Source: Advenella faeciporci
Lineage (GTDB): Bacteria; Pseudomonadota; Gammaproteobacteria; Burkholderiales; Burkholderiaceae_B
DNA: 64,000 bases
Assembly: GCF_014652395.1 (NCBI RefSeq)
Contig: NZ_BMYS01000011.1
Coordinates: 1 to 64,000, forward strand
Direction of reading: 5' to 3'
Below are positions 53,939 to 63,046 of the stretch, piece after piece. The number at the start of each line of letters is the position of its first letter. Positions within the stretch are counted from its first letter, which is position 1. The notes under the pieces were generated by a model. It ran no database searches, was not told the DNA's origin, and saw only the letters and a list, made by a program, of their open reading frames with translations. The position numbers and the translations under genes were made by a program.

Positions 53939-54988
53939 TTATTGATGAATCAGCACATGTTCCTGCATCAGTTCAGGCAGCTTCTTGGACAAGGCATCCC
54001 AGGCGGCCTGGTCTTTGATGGGCTGAACATTTTTGTACGCTTCGGCAGGCAACAACCTGGCTTTGGCTTCTTCAGTCAACACAACCTTGTCGCGAATGGG
54101 ACGGGCATAACCCTTGGCCAGATTGTTTTGGCCTGCATCACTGAAGATGTATTCACGCGCCAGTTTGGCCGCATTGGGGTGCTTGGCATACTTGTTAATA
54201 ATCGTGGCATAGCCCGCCATGATTGAACCGTCTTCAGGAATCACAACGGTAAAACGCTTGGGATCAATCTGGTCACGATAGTTAAGAGCATTGAAGTCCC
54301 ACAGTACCCCTACTTCCACTTCACCTTTTTCAAGTGTGGCCAGTGTGGGATTGCTTAATGACAGACGTTTTTGCCTGGCCAGTTCACCAAACAGTTCCAG
54401 GGCCGGGGTCACGTTTTTTTCATTGCCACCCAAGGCAACCGCCGCAGCCAGCACTGCATTGTTGGCCTGTGCCGCTACGCCGACATCTCCCAACGTAACC
54501 TTATACTTGCCAGAGGTCAGGTCTTTCCAGCTTTTGGGTGCGTTTTTAACCGTGTCATTATTGATGATGAAAGCGATTGCGCCGGTATAAGCCACTGCCC
54601 AATGACCTTCCTTGTCTTTCGCCCATTCAGGAATTTCATTCCAGGTGGTGGGTTTGTAGGCCTGGGTCACTCCCTTGTCAACCGCGATAGGGCCAAAACT
54701 TTGGCCAACATCGCCAATATCAGCCGTTGCGTTTTCTTTTTCTGCCGCAAACTTGGCAATTTCCTGGGCGGAAGACATATCGGTATCCTGGTGTTCCAGC
54801 CCATAGTTGGTTTTCAGGTCAGCCCAGGTATCTTTCCAGTTAGCCCATGAGTCAGGCATACCCACACTATCCACACGACCTTCTTTTTTTGCCGCCTCAA
54901 TAAGCGAAGTCAAATCAGCGGATTGTGCCTGTGCCACCATTGGTAACGATGCCAGACAGACTGCCAGCCATGCTTTTTTCAAACTCAT
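53939..54988 (-). CDS. ABC importer periplasmic substrate-binding protein
   Basis: A 349-residue binding protein from ATG 54988 (MSLKKAWLAVCLASLPMVAQ, AQA cleavage near residue 21), with AAGGAAG before the ATG; a longer reading adds 30 residues lacking a signal peptide. It has the family 1/8 extracellular solute-binding fold (ferric, polyamine, thiamine or aminoethylphosphonate type). It is the first gene of the operon. No iron-ligand tyrosine pair stands out by eye. Together with the phosphatase-like enzyme an organophosphorus ligand is the best guess. Confidence 0.88.
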   Translation of the reverse strand: MSLKKAWLAVCLASLPMVAQAQSADLTSLIEAAKKEGRVDSVGMPDSWANWKDTWADLKTNYGLEHQDTDMSSAQEIAKFAAEKENATADIGDVGQSFGPIAVDKGVTQAYKPTTWNEIPEWAKDKEGHWAVAYTGAIAFIINNDTVKNAPKSWKDLTSGKYKVTLGDVGVAAQANNAVLAAAVALGGNEKNVTPALELFGELARQKRLSLSNPTLATLEKGEVEVGVLWDFNALNYRDQIDPKRFTVVIPEDGSIMAGYATIINKYAKHPNAAKLAREYIFSDAGQNNLAKGYARPIRDKVVLTEEAKARLLPAEAYKNVQPIKDQAAWDALSKKLPELMQEHVLIHQ

Positions 54989-55299
54989 TGTTCTTCCTTG
55001 GGAAAATAAACAAGGCACACAATATGCCTTTTGCATAAGAATAAGGAGGAACCGAGTATAAGGATGCTTTATTGCCAATTCATGACAGGCACAACAAATT
55101 GCAAGGCATTAAGCAAACACCCTTATTCGGCATACAGCCATGTCATGCAAAACAGATAACAGCCTATCATTACCAGTATCAGGTATAACCAATACCGGTA
55201 TAAGAAATGGTCTTGTTCATCATTCCCATTTCCCATCATAATAAATCTGACTTTTATCAATTTAAAAATCCAATCACTTCATCAGTCAAAGGCACAGCA
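54989..55299. promoter_or_regulatory. Divergent promoter region between ABC operon and MFS gene
   Basis: This 311-base gap holds no convincing gene. It contains ATACCGGTAT (perfect 10-bp palindrome, 55192-55201) and two GGTATAA copies (55182-55188 and 55197-55203), candidate operator half sites for one of the divergent units. Promoter hexamers were not resolved. Confidence 0.45.
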
Positions 55300-56556
55300 A
55301 TGCAAACAATCCAAGAGGAAAGCCAGGAAGAACATTGGAAACGCAATCTGTACGTGTGCGTATTCGGCTCATTTACAACCATCATGGCCATGACATTGGT
55401 GCTGCCATTTCTGCCCATCTACATTGAGCAACTGGGAGAAACCGACCCCGAATCCATTATTCGCTGGTCAGGTTATGCTTTTAGCGCCACCTTCCTGACA
55501 GCGGGCCTGATGGCGCCCGTCTGGGGTAAGTTTGCCGACCATTTTGGCCGCAAGCCCATTCTGATCCGTGCCAGCCTGGGGATGGCCTTTTGTATTGCCT
55601 TAATGGGCATGGTGGGGAATGTGCAGGAGCTGTTTGGCCTGCGTCTGTTAATTGGCATTTTAGGTGGGTATGCCTCTGGGGCCACGATTCTGGTGGCCAC
55701 CCAAACCCCCAAAGCACATACCGGCTGGGCCGTAGGCACCCATGCTGCCGGCATGTTGGCGGGTAACCTGCTGGGGCCGTTGGTGGGTGGATTGCTGCCC
55801 GGTTATATTGGCATTAGAAATACTTTTTTTCTGGCTGCCGGGGTTATCTTCATTGCTTTTCTGGCAACCGCCTTTTTAATTAAAGAAACCCGTTTCAAAC
55901 GGAAGGCGGCTGCCAGCCAAATCGTGAACAAATCCGATGGTTTCTGGCAAAACGCCCCCAGCCGCAACCTGGTCCTGTTAATGCTTGGCTGTGCCGCCCT
56001 GTTAATGTTTGCCAATTACTCGGTTGAACCCATCATCACCCTGTACATGGCCAGCCTGCACACCCTCACGCAAAACATTCCATTGCTGGCTGGTATTGCC
56101 ATTTCAGTCACTGCCTTTGGCAGCCTGCTGGGATCGGCCAGAATTGGCCGACTGGGTGATCAGAAAGGCCATCTTTGCGTGCTGGTTGCCTGTTTCCTGT
56201 TTACCGCCCTGACCCTGCTTTTACAGGTCTTTGCCTGGGCTGACTGGCAATTTATTGTATTAAGGTTTTTAATGGGGATTGGCTTAAGCGGCCTGATGCC
56301 AGCCATTACCGCCCTGATCCGGCATAATGTGTCGGGCCATATTGCCGGCACCGTACTGGGTTACTCAACGTCTGCCCAATATCTTGGCATGGTCCTGGGC
56401 CCGGTTGCCGGTGGCATGGTGGCAAACCTGTATGGAATGACGGCCGTATTCATCATGACTGCAGGCATCATGGCCACAGCCGCCTTGCTGATTGGCATAT
56501 CAAGAAAGCGCCAGCACAAGGTGGCTTCCCACTTGATTAACCCAATCAACCGTTAA
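55300..56556 (+). CDS. MFS multidrug-type transporter
   Basis: A 418-residue membrane protein from ATG 55300 (MQTIQEESQEEHWKRN), with AAAGG nine bases upstream. It has 12 spans, the loop motif GKFADHFGRKPIL (residues about 75-90) and PLVGGLLPGYIGIRNTFFL, typical of the drug:H+ antiporter group (TetA/MdtG-like). It is divergent from the ABC operon and converges on the CNNM gene, whose stop lies five bases away. The exported compound is unknown. Confidence 0.86.
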   Translation: MQTIQEESQEEHWKRNLYVCVFGSFTTIMAMTLVLPFLPIYIEQLGETDPESIIRWSGYAFSATFLTAGLMAPVWGKFADHFGRKPILIRASLGMAFCIALMGMVGNVQELFGLRLLIGILGGYASGATILVATQTPKAHTGWAVGTHAAGMLAGNLLGPLVGGLLPGYIGIRNTFFLAAGVIFIAFLATAFLIKETRFKRKAAASQIVNKSDGFWQNAPSRNLVLLMLGCAALLMFANYSVEPIITLYMASLHTLTQNIPLLAGIAISVTAFGSLLGSARIGRLGDQKGHLCVLVACFLFTALTLLLQVFAWADWQFIVLRFLMGIGLSGLMPAITALIRHNVSGHIAGTVLGYSTSAQYLGMVLGPVAGGMVANLYGMTAVFIMTAGIMATAALLIGISRKRQHKVASHLINPINR

Positions 56557-56560
56557 AACT

Positions 56561-57868
56561 TTATTTTTCTTCCTCATGCCGGGTCACCAGTACCTGGTCA
56601 ATCCGGTAATTGTCAATATCCACCACTTCGAACTTGTAGCCCTCATACAAGACGAAGTCGGTGGGACGTGGCACTTTACGCAGCTTGTACATGATGAACC
56701 CGGCCATGGTTTCGTAATTGTTTTCAAAACCCTCAAATTCCTTAATGGTCAGGGCGGCCATCACCTCCTCGATAGGTGTCATGCCGTCCATCAGCCAGGA
56801 ATGGTCATCGCGTTTTACAATCCACTCTTCCTGCAGGGAACCCACCAAATCCCCCATCACGGTACTCATGACATCTTGCAGGCTTAGCAGGCCCACCACC
56901 AGTGCGTACTCATTCACCACCAGACTGAAATCTTCCTTGGCTGCCCGGAACTGCTCAAGCGCCTCGAACAGGGTGAGTGTATCGGGCAGCACCAGCACCT
57001 TGCGGACGATGGGGGCGGTTCTAAGAGATAAATCCTTGCCCTGCAGGATACGGGGCAAAATATCCTTGGAATCCACATAACCAATCACGTGGTCCAGCGT
57101 ATCCTGGCAAACCGGAAATTTGCCATGCGGAAATTCGGCGATTTTCTGGCGGATATTTTCTTCGGTTTCATTCAGGGAAAAATACACAATGCTTTCACGC
57201 GGTGTCATGGCAGAGGGCACAATGCGCGAATCCATCTCGAACACGTTGCGAATCATGTATTGTTCCTGCTGCAAGACTCCACCGCCCTGTGCGCCGGCTT
57301 CGGCCAGGGCCACAATATCATCACCGGTAATTTCCTCTTCGCGCACTTGCGGTACCCGCATAAGACGAAGAATGAGATTGGCCATACTGCTGAACAACCA
57401 CACCAGGGGCGCAAACACCAGCATGCAAAACTTCATGGGCTTGACCACAGCCATGGCCTGTTTTTCAGGCCGGGCCATGGCAAGGCGCTTGGGAATCAGG
57501 TCTGAAAACATCACAAACGAGGCCGTGACCAGTAAAAAGGACAGCAAAAATGACCAGGTGCCCAGCATAGGCCCGTTGTAAATAACCGAAACAAGTGTGG
57601 CCACATAAGGTGACAAGGCGCTTTCACCGACGATACCGGCCATAATCGCTACCGCATTTTGCCCGATCTGGATCACGGTAAAAAAGTTGCCGGGGTTTTC
57701 CTGCAAGGCCAGCACCTCTTGTGCTTTGGCATTACCCTCATTGGCCAGCAGACGCAGCTTGATTTTGCGTGAAGCGGCCAGGGAAATTTCCGAAATGGAA
57801 AAGAAACCACTGATAATAATCAGCAGCAAAAGAAAAAACACGTGTGTGAGCAAATCACCAACCGACAT
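56561..57868 (-). CDS. CNNM/CorC-type membrane protein with DUF21 and CBS pair
   Basis: A 435-residue protein from ATG 57868 (MSVGDLLTHVF). Residues 1-190 form the DUF21 membrane domain (four spans), about 215-330 a CBS pair (DSRIVPSAMTPRESIVYF) and about 350-430 a CorC_HlyC domain ending RIDQVLVTRHE. Homologues (YtfL, YfjD, CNNM) carry magnesium or related ions and are often called hemolysins, without evidence of toxin activity. Upstream ribosome binding signals are weak. It lies between the MFS and TRIC genes and appears to be a single unit. Confidence 0.92.
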   Translation of the reverse strand: MSVGDLLTHVFFLLLLIIISGFFSISEISLAASRKIKLRLLANEGNAKAQEVLALQENPGNFFTVIQIGQNAVAIMAGIVGESALSPYVATLVSVIYNGPMLGTWSFLLSFLLVTASFVMFSDLIPKRLAMARPEKQAMAVVKPMKFCMLVFAPLVWLFSSMANLILRLMRVPQVREEEITGDDIVALAEAGAQGGGVLQQEQYMIRNVFEMDSRIVPSAMTPRESIVYFSLNETEENIRQKIAEFPHGKFPVCQDTLDHVIGYVDSKDILPRILQGKDLSLRTAPIVRKVLVLPDTLTLFEALEQFRAAKEDFSLVVNEYALVVGLLSLQDVMSTVMGDLVGSLQEEWIVKRDDHSWLMDGMTPIEEVMAALTIKEFEGFENNYETMAGFIMYKLRKVPRPTDFVLYEGYKFEVVDIDNYRIDQVLVTRHEEEK

Positions 57869-58062
57869 AAACAACCACTAAGAGTCTGTAACCCTGTGAT
57901 TTTGTACCATTTGACAGGAAATGGCAATGGAAACCGGCTTCTTAGAGGCATGGTTTCCCCTATCGCTGAACCATTATGCGTCCAGCCTGAACAACCCATT
58001 GAAAAGATAAAGAGCCGCTGGATACTGGCTGTTGATTTTCCATCCTTACTGGGCAACCCGGG

Positions 58063-58680
58063 CTAGCTCCATCGCCCGGGGGCGTAGGTAAACACCGGCA
58101 AAGACCAGCGCCAGCGAATGGCGGCAATACGTAAAGCCAGACCAAAACCGAATGAAACCAATAAATTAATGTCTTCACTGACCTGCCAGTACCGCAGACA
58201 TAAATACAGAATGGCAACCAGCAATGAAACACTGGCATACAACTCTTTACGCAGCACCATGGGCGTGCGGTTACACAACAGGTCACGCAATATGCCACCA
58301 AAAATACCGGTAGTCATGCCTGCCATAATAACAACAGTAATACTATATTCCAGCTTCAGGGCCACATTGCAGCCAATAACGGTAAAAGCAATTAATCCCA
58401 TGGCATCCAATACCAGAAAAGTGGAATGCAAACGATGCATGTAACGGGCAACCAAGACGGTAAACAAGCCCGCAACAATCGTTATGTGGATATACATGGG
58501 GTGCTGGGTCCAGGTAACCGGGTAATTGCCCAGCAACACATCACGTACCGTACCACCACCCAAAGCAGTAATGAAGGCCACAAAAGCCACACCAAACATG
58601 TCCATATTACGCCGGCCTGCGGCAAGCGCGCCCGACATGGCTTCAGCGGTAATGGCAATAATATAAATATAGAGAAGCAA
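58063..58680 (-). CDS. TRIC/UPF0126-family membrane channel, probable glycine transporter
   Basis: A 205-residue protein with seven spans and the two repeated motifs GGGTVRD (residues 41-47) and GGILRD (128-133) of the TRIC family. Family members form trimeric cation channels; bacterial ones under glycine riboswitches are predicted to move glycine. Here a tandem glycine riboswitch precedes the gene, and no gcvTHP lies nearby. The start at 58680 is followed directly by the first span. Substrate assignment rests on the riboswitch. Confidence 0.92.
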   Translation of the reverse strand: MLLYIYIIAITAEAMSGALAAGRRNMDMFGVAFVAFITALGGGTVRDVLLGNYPVTWTQHPMYIHITIVAGLFTVLVARYMHRLHSTFLVLDAMGLIAFTVIGCNVALKLEYSITVVIMAGMTTGIFGGILRDLLCNRTPMVLRKELYASVSLLVAILYLCLRYWQVSEDINLLVSFGFGLALRIAAIRWRWSLPVFTYAPGRWS

Positions 58681-58715
58681 TTTCCAATCCTGATTGTTTT
58701 ATGCTGCCTCTCCCC

Positions 58716-58945
58716 CTGTCCTTTTACCTGAGAGTTTATGCAGTTATATAAACTGCTTGCCCCTTCGGTGGGTTGCCAAACAACCTCTCTCCAGCTGGCG
58801 TTACGATTGTGCTGTTGTCCTTGTCAAGAAAACAGCCACCATTCGAATACGTTTCGCAGTTACGATGCCTGAGCGATTATGGGAGTTTGCGCCTTCGGCG
58901 GGAACCATACTTTAAGCCGGCCCCTCTCTCCTGCGAAGCGAGGGA
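58716..58945 (-). ncRNA. Tandem glycine riboswitch upstream of the TRIC gene
   Basis: Read on the minus strand, two gcvT-type aptamers are visible. Aptamer 1 (58945 to about 58850) contains GCAGGAGAGAGG, GCCGAAGGCGC and CGCTCAGGC. Aptamer 2 (about 58810 to 58716) contains CTGGAGAGAGG, ACCGAAGGGGC and ACTCTCAGGTAAAAGGAC. These are the conserved blocks of glycine riboswitches, normally arranged in tandem. A -10 hexamer TATAAT (58946-58951) lies just upstream. The aptamers are separated by a linker of about 40-50 bases, longer than usual. The aptamer-2 end is 35 bases from the start codon, so translational or attenuation control is possible. Confidence 0.93.
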
Positions 58946-58976
58946 TTATACTGCAAGTAAATCGTAATTTGTGAAG
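58946..58976 (-). promoter_or_regulatory. Promoter of the riboswitch-TRIC unit
   Basis: On the minus strand TATAAT (58946-58951) is a perfect -10. A TTCACA -35 lies 19 bases before it, which is wide. Transcription would start a few bases before aptamer 1. Confidence 0.6.
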
Positions 58977-58999
58977 TAATGGTAATTTAAATTGATATG

Positions 59000-59140
59000 A
59001 ATTCCCACGCGGGAGCATGGGAACTAGAAATGCTCCGCGTGGGAGTGCGTGTTTTATTTTCTGGCTCCCATGCTCCTGCGTGGGAGCCAAAAAATGGGTA
59101 CCCAACTTTTTAGGGTCAGTTGACGGAGCGTGGGAGCGAG
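59000..59140. repeat. Cluster of REP-like palindromes with an IS3-end relic
   Basis: Four copies of a palindromic unit based on TTCCCA-TGCTCC-GCGTGGGAA are seen near 59002-59022, 59030-59046, 59061-59088 and 59124-59140, in both orientations. Copy three reads TGGCTCCCA...TGGGAGCCA. Between copies three and four lies GGGTACCCAACTTTTTAGGG then TCAGTTGAC, which on the other strand resembles an IS3-family terminus (17 of 24 bases match the IS end at window position 127). The same unit occurs singly at 6880-6906. Confidence 0.75.
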
Positions 59141-59175
59141 CAAATGAAGATAATCAATAATCAAACAGAAAAAAA

Positions 59176-60195
59176 TTACTTTTCAGCTGCCAGCAAATCC
59201 AGCGCAACATCAACAATCATGTCTTCCTGTCCCCCCACCATTCTACGACGACCCAGTTCAACCAGAATATCAACCGTTTTCAACCCATAGCGTTGTGCCG
59301 CTGCTTCAGCATGCCGTAAAAAGCTGGAATAGACCCCCGCATAACCCAAGGCCAGTGTTTCCCGGTCAACACGCACCGGGCGATCCTGCAAAGGACGAAC
59401 CAAATCATCTGCAGCATCCATCAGCTTGTATAAATCACAACCATGATTCCACCCCAGACGATCGACAGCAGCAATAAAAACTTCCAGTGGTGCATTTCCC
59501 GCTCCCGCGCCCATACCGGCTAAACTGGCATCCACCCGGTCACACCCTTCTTCAACCGCGACAATGCTATTAGCAACACCCAAACCAAGATTATGATGGG
59601 CATGGATTCCCGTTTCAGTGTTTGGATCCAACGTATCCTTGAATGCACAAAACCGGTCCCTGACCCCATTCATGCTCAAAGCGCCTCCTGAATCCACAAC
59701 GTAAATACAAGTGGCACCGTACGATTCCATCAATTTTGCCTGCCGGGCCAGTTCCCCAGGGCTGGTCAGATGACTCATCATTAAAAAGCCAACCGCATTC
59801 ATGCCAAGTTCACGGGCATAGGCAATATGCTGTCTTGAAATATCGGCTTCGGTACAATGTGTCGCGACACGCACTACCCGCGCACCGGCATCGTAGGCGG
59901 CACGCAAATCATGTATGGTTCCTATACCAGGTAACAGCAAGGTGGCAATTTTTGCATGCTGTGCTGTTTCTGCTGCGGCAGCAATCCACTCAAGATCGGT
60001 ATGTGCGCCAAAGCCATAATTGAATGATGACCCTTGCAAACCATCACCATGTGCAACCTCGATAGAATCCACTCTGGCATCATCAAGCGCCTTGACAATT
60101 TGCCTGACCTGCTCTATTGAATATTGGTGACGGATAGCGTGACTGCCATCACGCAAGGTCACGTCCGAAATATAAAGTTTTTTATTATCTTTCAT
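59176..60195 (-). CDS. mhpE: 4-hydroxy-2-oxovalerate aldolase
   Basis: A 339-residue HMGL-like class II aldolase cleaving 4-hydroxy-2-oxovalerate to pyruvate and acetaldehyde. Signatures: [15 protein letters not shown] (metal Asp and catalytic Arg), [12 protein letters not shown] (metal His) and [20 protein letters not shown]. Its partner MhpF takes the acetaldehyde through an internal tunnel. AAAGGAACACTAAGTA precedes the ATG. It is the last gene of the mhp operon and lies next to the REP cluster. Confidence 0.95.
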   Translation of the reverse strand: MKDNKKLYISDVTLRDGSHAIRHQYSIEQVRQIVKALDDARVDSIEVAHGDGLQGSSFNYGFGAHTDLEWIAAAAETAQHAKIATLLLPGIGTIHDLRAAYDAGARVVRVATHCTEADISRQHIAYARELGMNAVGFLMMSHLTSPGELARQAKLMESYGATCIYVVDSGGALSMNGVRDRFCAFKDTLDPNTETGIHAHHNLGLGVANSIVAVEEGCDRVDASLAGMGAGAGNAPLEVFIAAVDRLGWNHGCDLYKLMDAADDLVRPLQDRPVRVDRETLALGYAGVYSSFLRHAEAAAQRYGLKTVDILVELGRRRMVGGQEDMIVDVALDLLAAEK

Positions 60196-60224
60196 TACTT
60201 AGTGTTCCTTTCAAACGCGTGCAG

Positions 60225-61178
60225 TCAAAGACTGACTTCTAATTGATGAATAATCCGTGCCGCCATATTTTCAGCGGTTACCAGAGCCGCACTGGTCATA
60301 ATGTCAAGATTTCCAGCATAGGCGGGAAGATAATGGGCCGCCCCTTCAACTTCCAGAAAAATGGATGTTTTCAAACCGCTCACTCGACCAATGCCAGGTA
60401 TACTCAACGGGCTTTGTTCAGAAACACGTTCAAACTGCACCTTCTGTTTTAAACGATAGCCGGGCACATATTGCTGTACATCCGCAACCATTCGGGCGAT
60501 TGATTCCTCGATGGCATCCTCGTCTCCCGATTCGCTCAAACAATAAACGGTGTCTCTCATGATAAGCGGTGGTTCAGCCGGATTTAACACAATAATGGCC
60601 TTTCCCTGCAGCGCCCCACCAACCGTCTTGATAGCCGTTGAAGTGGTTTCGGTAAACTCATCAATATTGGCCCGTGTCCCCGGACCGGCACTTTTACTTG
60701 AAATACTGGCAACAATTTCAGCATAGATGACCGGAGCGACGCGGGAAACGGCTGCCACCATCGGAATCGTGGCCTGCCCGCCGCATGTCACCATATTCAC
60801 ATTCAAGGCATCAAGATGTGCTTCGCCGTTAACCACCGGCACACAATAGGGTCCGATAGCGGCCGGGGTCAAATCAATCATTCTTAAATCCGGCCGCAAC
60901 TCACGTAAGAATTTGTCATTTTTCAGGTGTGCCCCGGCACTTGTGGCATCAAAAACAATATCAATACTGTCAAACACCGGAAGGCGGGACAGCCCCTCCA
61001 CGCCCTCATGGGTTGTAGCCACACCTAAACGGCCCGCACGGGCAAGACCATCCGATGCGCTGTCAATACCCACCATGGCCCCCATTTCTATATGTTTACC
61101 ATGACGCAAAATTTTAATCATCAAATCAGTACCGATATTACCCGAACCGATAATAGCGGCTTTCAGCTTTTTACTCAT
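60225..61178 (-). CDS. mhpF: Acetaldehyde dehydrogenase (acylating)
   Basis: A 317-residue enzyme converting acetaldehyde, NAD+ and CoA to acetyl-CoA. The Rossmann motif is [11 protein letters not shown] at residues 10-20 and the catalytic cysteine is in [12 protein letters not shown] near residue 133. It forms a complex with the aldolase encoded next. AAAAGGAGAAGCACA precedes the ATG. Gene order mhpF-mhpE is conserved in dmp/bph/mhp operons. Confidence 0.95.
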   Translation of the reverse strand: MSKKLKAAIIGSGNIGTDLMIKILRHGKHIEMGAMVGIDSASDGLARAGRLGVATTHEGVEGLSRLPVFDSIDIVFDATSAGAHLKNDKFLRELRPDLRMIDLTPAAIGPYCVPVVNGEAHLDALNVNMVTCGGQATIPMVAAVSRVAPVIYAEIVASISSKSAGPGTRANIDEFTETTSTAIKTVGGALQGKAIIVLNPAEPPLIMRDTVYCLSESGDEDAIEESIARMVADVQQYVPGYRLKQKVQFERVSEQSPLSIPGIGRVSGLKTSIFLEVEGAAHYLPAYAGNLDIMTSAALVTAENMAARIIHQLEVSL

Positions 61179-61214
61179 TGTGCTTCTCCTTTTACTGCTG
61201 GTCCATGAAATACC

Positions 61215-62192
61215 TTATTCAACTCTTGCGCCACTGGCCTTAACCAGTGGAATCCATTGTGTATTTTCACGTTCAAGATAATTACCAAACTGTTTGGATG
61301 TCATTGGGATCGGCTCCAACCCCTGCTCTGTAAAACGCTGACTCACTTTTGACGATTCCATGGCTTTGACAATTTCCTGATTCAAACGCTCAACAATAGG
61401 CTCAGGCGTTCCTTTTTTTACAACAGCACCAAACCACACGCCGGCATCCACACCATCAATACCCAACTCAGCCAATGTAGGCACATCGGGTAACAAGGCA
61501 GAACGCTTCTCGGATGCAATGGCCAATGGTTTTAGCTTGCCTCCTTTTATAAGCGGCGATGTCGTAATAATGGGATCAAACATCATAGCCACACGACCAC
61601 TCATTACATCCTGCAAAGCAGGAGAAGACCCACGATAGGGAACATGCACTAATTTTGCGCCGGTTTTTTCTATGAATAATCCACCCAGCAAATGCCCTAT
61701 TGAACCGATGCCCTGTGAGGCATAGTCAATCCCTTTTTCCTGGTTTTTTGAATGGGCAATCAGCTCATTGACAGAGTTAATCGGACTGTCCTGCGGAACC
61801 ACCAAAACCAGAGGCGACGTTACCAGCGTTGTGACCGGCTGGAAATCTGCAATTGGGTCAAATGAAAAATCCTGGTAAAGCGTTGGATTAATGGCAAACA
61901 TTTCTGTTGCAGCCACAAAAACCGTATGGCCATCGGCTTTGCCGTTTTTGACCCTATGCGCGGCTATTTGCCCCCCTGCACCCGGCCTGTTTTCAACAAT
62001 AACAGGCTGTTTCATGCTTTCCTGCATTTCCTGTGCAACCAAACGGGCAACCACATCGGTCACACCACCGGCTGGAAATGGCAGAACCATGGTAATCGGT
62101 TGCTCAGGATAAGTTTGTGCTATTGAAGGTGTACTAACGGCCATACAGGCAATAAACAGCGCACCAAGTAAGGTATGTTTTTTAAAAAACAT
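61215..62192 (-). CDS. Bug/TctC-family periplasmic receptor
   Basis: A 325-residue extracytoplasmic receptor with signal peptide (residues 1-25, SIAQ) and Bug signature TYPEQPITMVLPFPAGGVTDVV. GGAGACAACG precedes the ATG. It lies inside the mhp operon, between the hydratase and the acetaldehyde dehydrogenase, a very strong hint that it binds the aromatic or phenylpropanoid substrate. No TctAB partner is seen. Confidence 0.9.
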   Translation of the reverse strand: MFFKKHTLLGALFIACMAVSTPSIAQTYPEQPITMVLPFPAGGVTDVVARLVAQEMQESMKQPVIVENRPGAGGQIAAHRVKNGKADGHTVFVAATEMFAINPTLYQDFSFDPIADFQPVTTLVTSPLVLVVPQDSPINSVNELIAHSKNQEKGIDYASQGIGSIGHLLGGLFIEKTGAKLVHVPYRGSSPALQDVMSGRVAMMFDPIITTSPLIKGGKLKPLAIASEKRSALLPDVPTLAELGIDGVDAGVWFGAVVKKGTPEPIVERLNQEIVKAMESSKVSQRFTEQGLEPIPMTSKQFGNYLERENTQWIPLVKASGARVE

Positions 62193-62233
62193 CGTTGTCT
62201 CCGTATTATTTATAAATAAAACTTAAAGTATTT

Positions 62234-63025
62234 TTATTTATCAGAAAAGCAGGCACACACAGTACCCACACCGCTAATTCTTGCCTCATACCGTTGCCCG
62301 GGTTCAACCGCAACCATCGGACCTAATGCACCGGTTAAGATCAGGTCACCCGCACGCAACGGTTCTCCCAGTGACACTAATTTACGGGCCAGCCACACCG
62401 CCGCATTGAGCGGATGCCCCAGACAATCCGATCCCTGCCCTGCCGAGACAGATGTACCATCCCGAAACATCTCCATTTTTACGGCTCCAAGATCCAGGCC
62501 CGTTAAGGAAACCGGTACGGCACCAATCACCACCAAGCCACTGGAAGCATTGTCAGCAACCGTATCCACGTAGGAAATATCCCAGTTTTTGATTCGACTG
62601 CCCACCACTTCAATGGCGGGCAGGGCATAATCAATCGCCCCCATCACATCAATCAAGGTCGCGTCTGCTGCCGTCAGGTCATGCTTAAGAACCAGGGCAA
62701 TTTCCGCTTCAACTTTTGGCTGCATCGTCCTTTCATAGGCAATGGGCTCATTACTGCCAAATACCATATCAGCAAACAAGGTACCAAAATCAGGTTGACT
62801 CACCCCAAGCTGACGCTGTACGGCAAGCGAGGTCAAGCCTATTTTTCTACCCACCACACGGCGTCCCTGCGCACGCCCTGCCGCTACATTGATTTTCTGA
62901 ATTTCGTAAGCATCGTCCTCATTTCCCGGCGTGAGCAAGTCCCTGACAGGACTCACCGCCACCCCTGTTTTTTCTGCGTTAAGCAGACAGTCCGCAATAT
63001 TTTTTAATACTTTCAAATCAGTCAT
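62234..63025 (-). CDS. mhpD: 2-keto-4-pentenoate hydratase (MhpD family)
   Basis: A 263-residue FAH-fold enzyme adding water to 2-hydroxypenta-2,4-dienoate to give 4-hydroxy-2-oxovalerate. Metal ligands are the Glu residues of [13 protein letters not shown] (about residue 105-110) and E/D in [24 protein letters not shown] precedes the ATG. The decarboxylase DmpH is a close homologue, but the operon setting with MhpB, MhpF and MhpE favours the hydratase. Confidence 0.92.
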   Translation of the reverse strand: MTDLKVLKNIADCLLNAEKTGVAVSPVRDLLTPGNEDDAYEIQKINVAAGRAQGRRVVGRKIGLTSLAVQRQLGVSQPDFGTLFADMVFGSNEPIAYERTMQPKVEAEIALVLKHDLTAADATLIDVMGAIDYALPAIEVVGSRIKNWDISYVDTVADNASSGLVVIGAVPVSLTGLDLGAVKMEMFRDGTSVSAGQGSDCLGHPLNAAVWLARKLVSLGEPLRAGDLILTGALGPMVAVEPGQRYEARISGVGTVCACFSDK

Positions 63026-63046
63026 TTAATATCCTTCGTATTTGAT

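Noticed and set aside
59000-59140. Short CRISPR-like array
   Set aside because: The repeats are palindromic, vary in length and orientation, and have irregular short spacers; this fits REP elements, not CRISPR.
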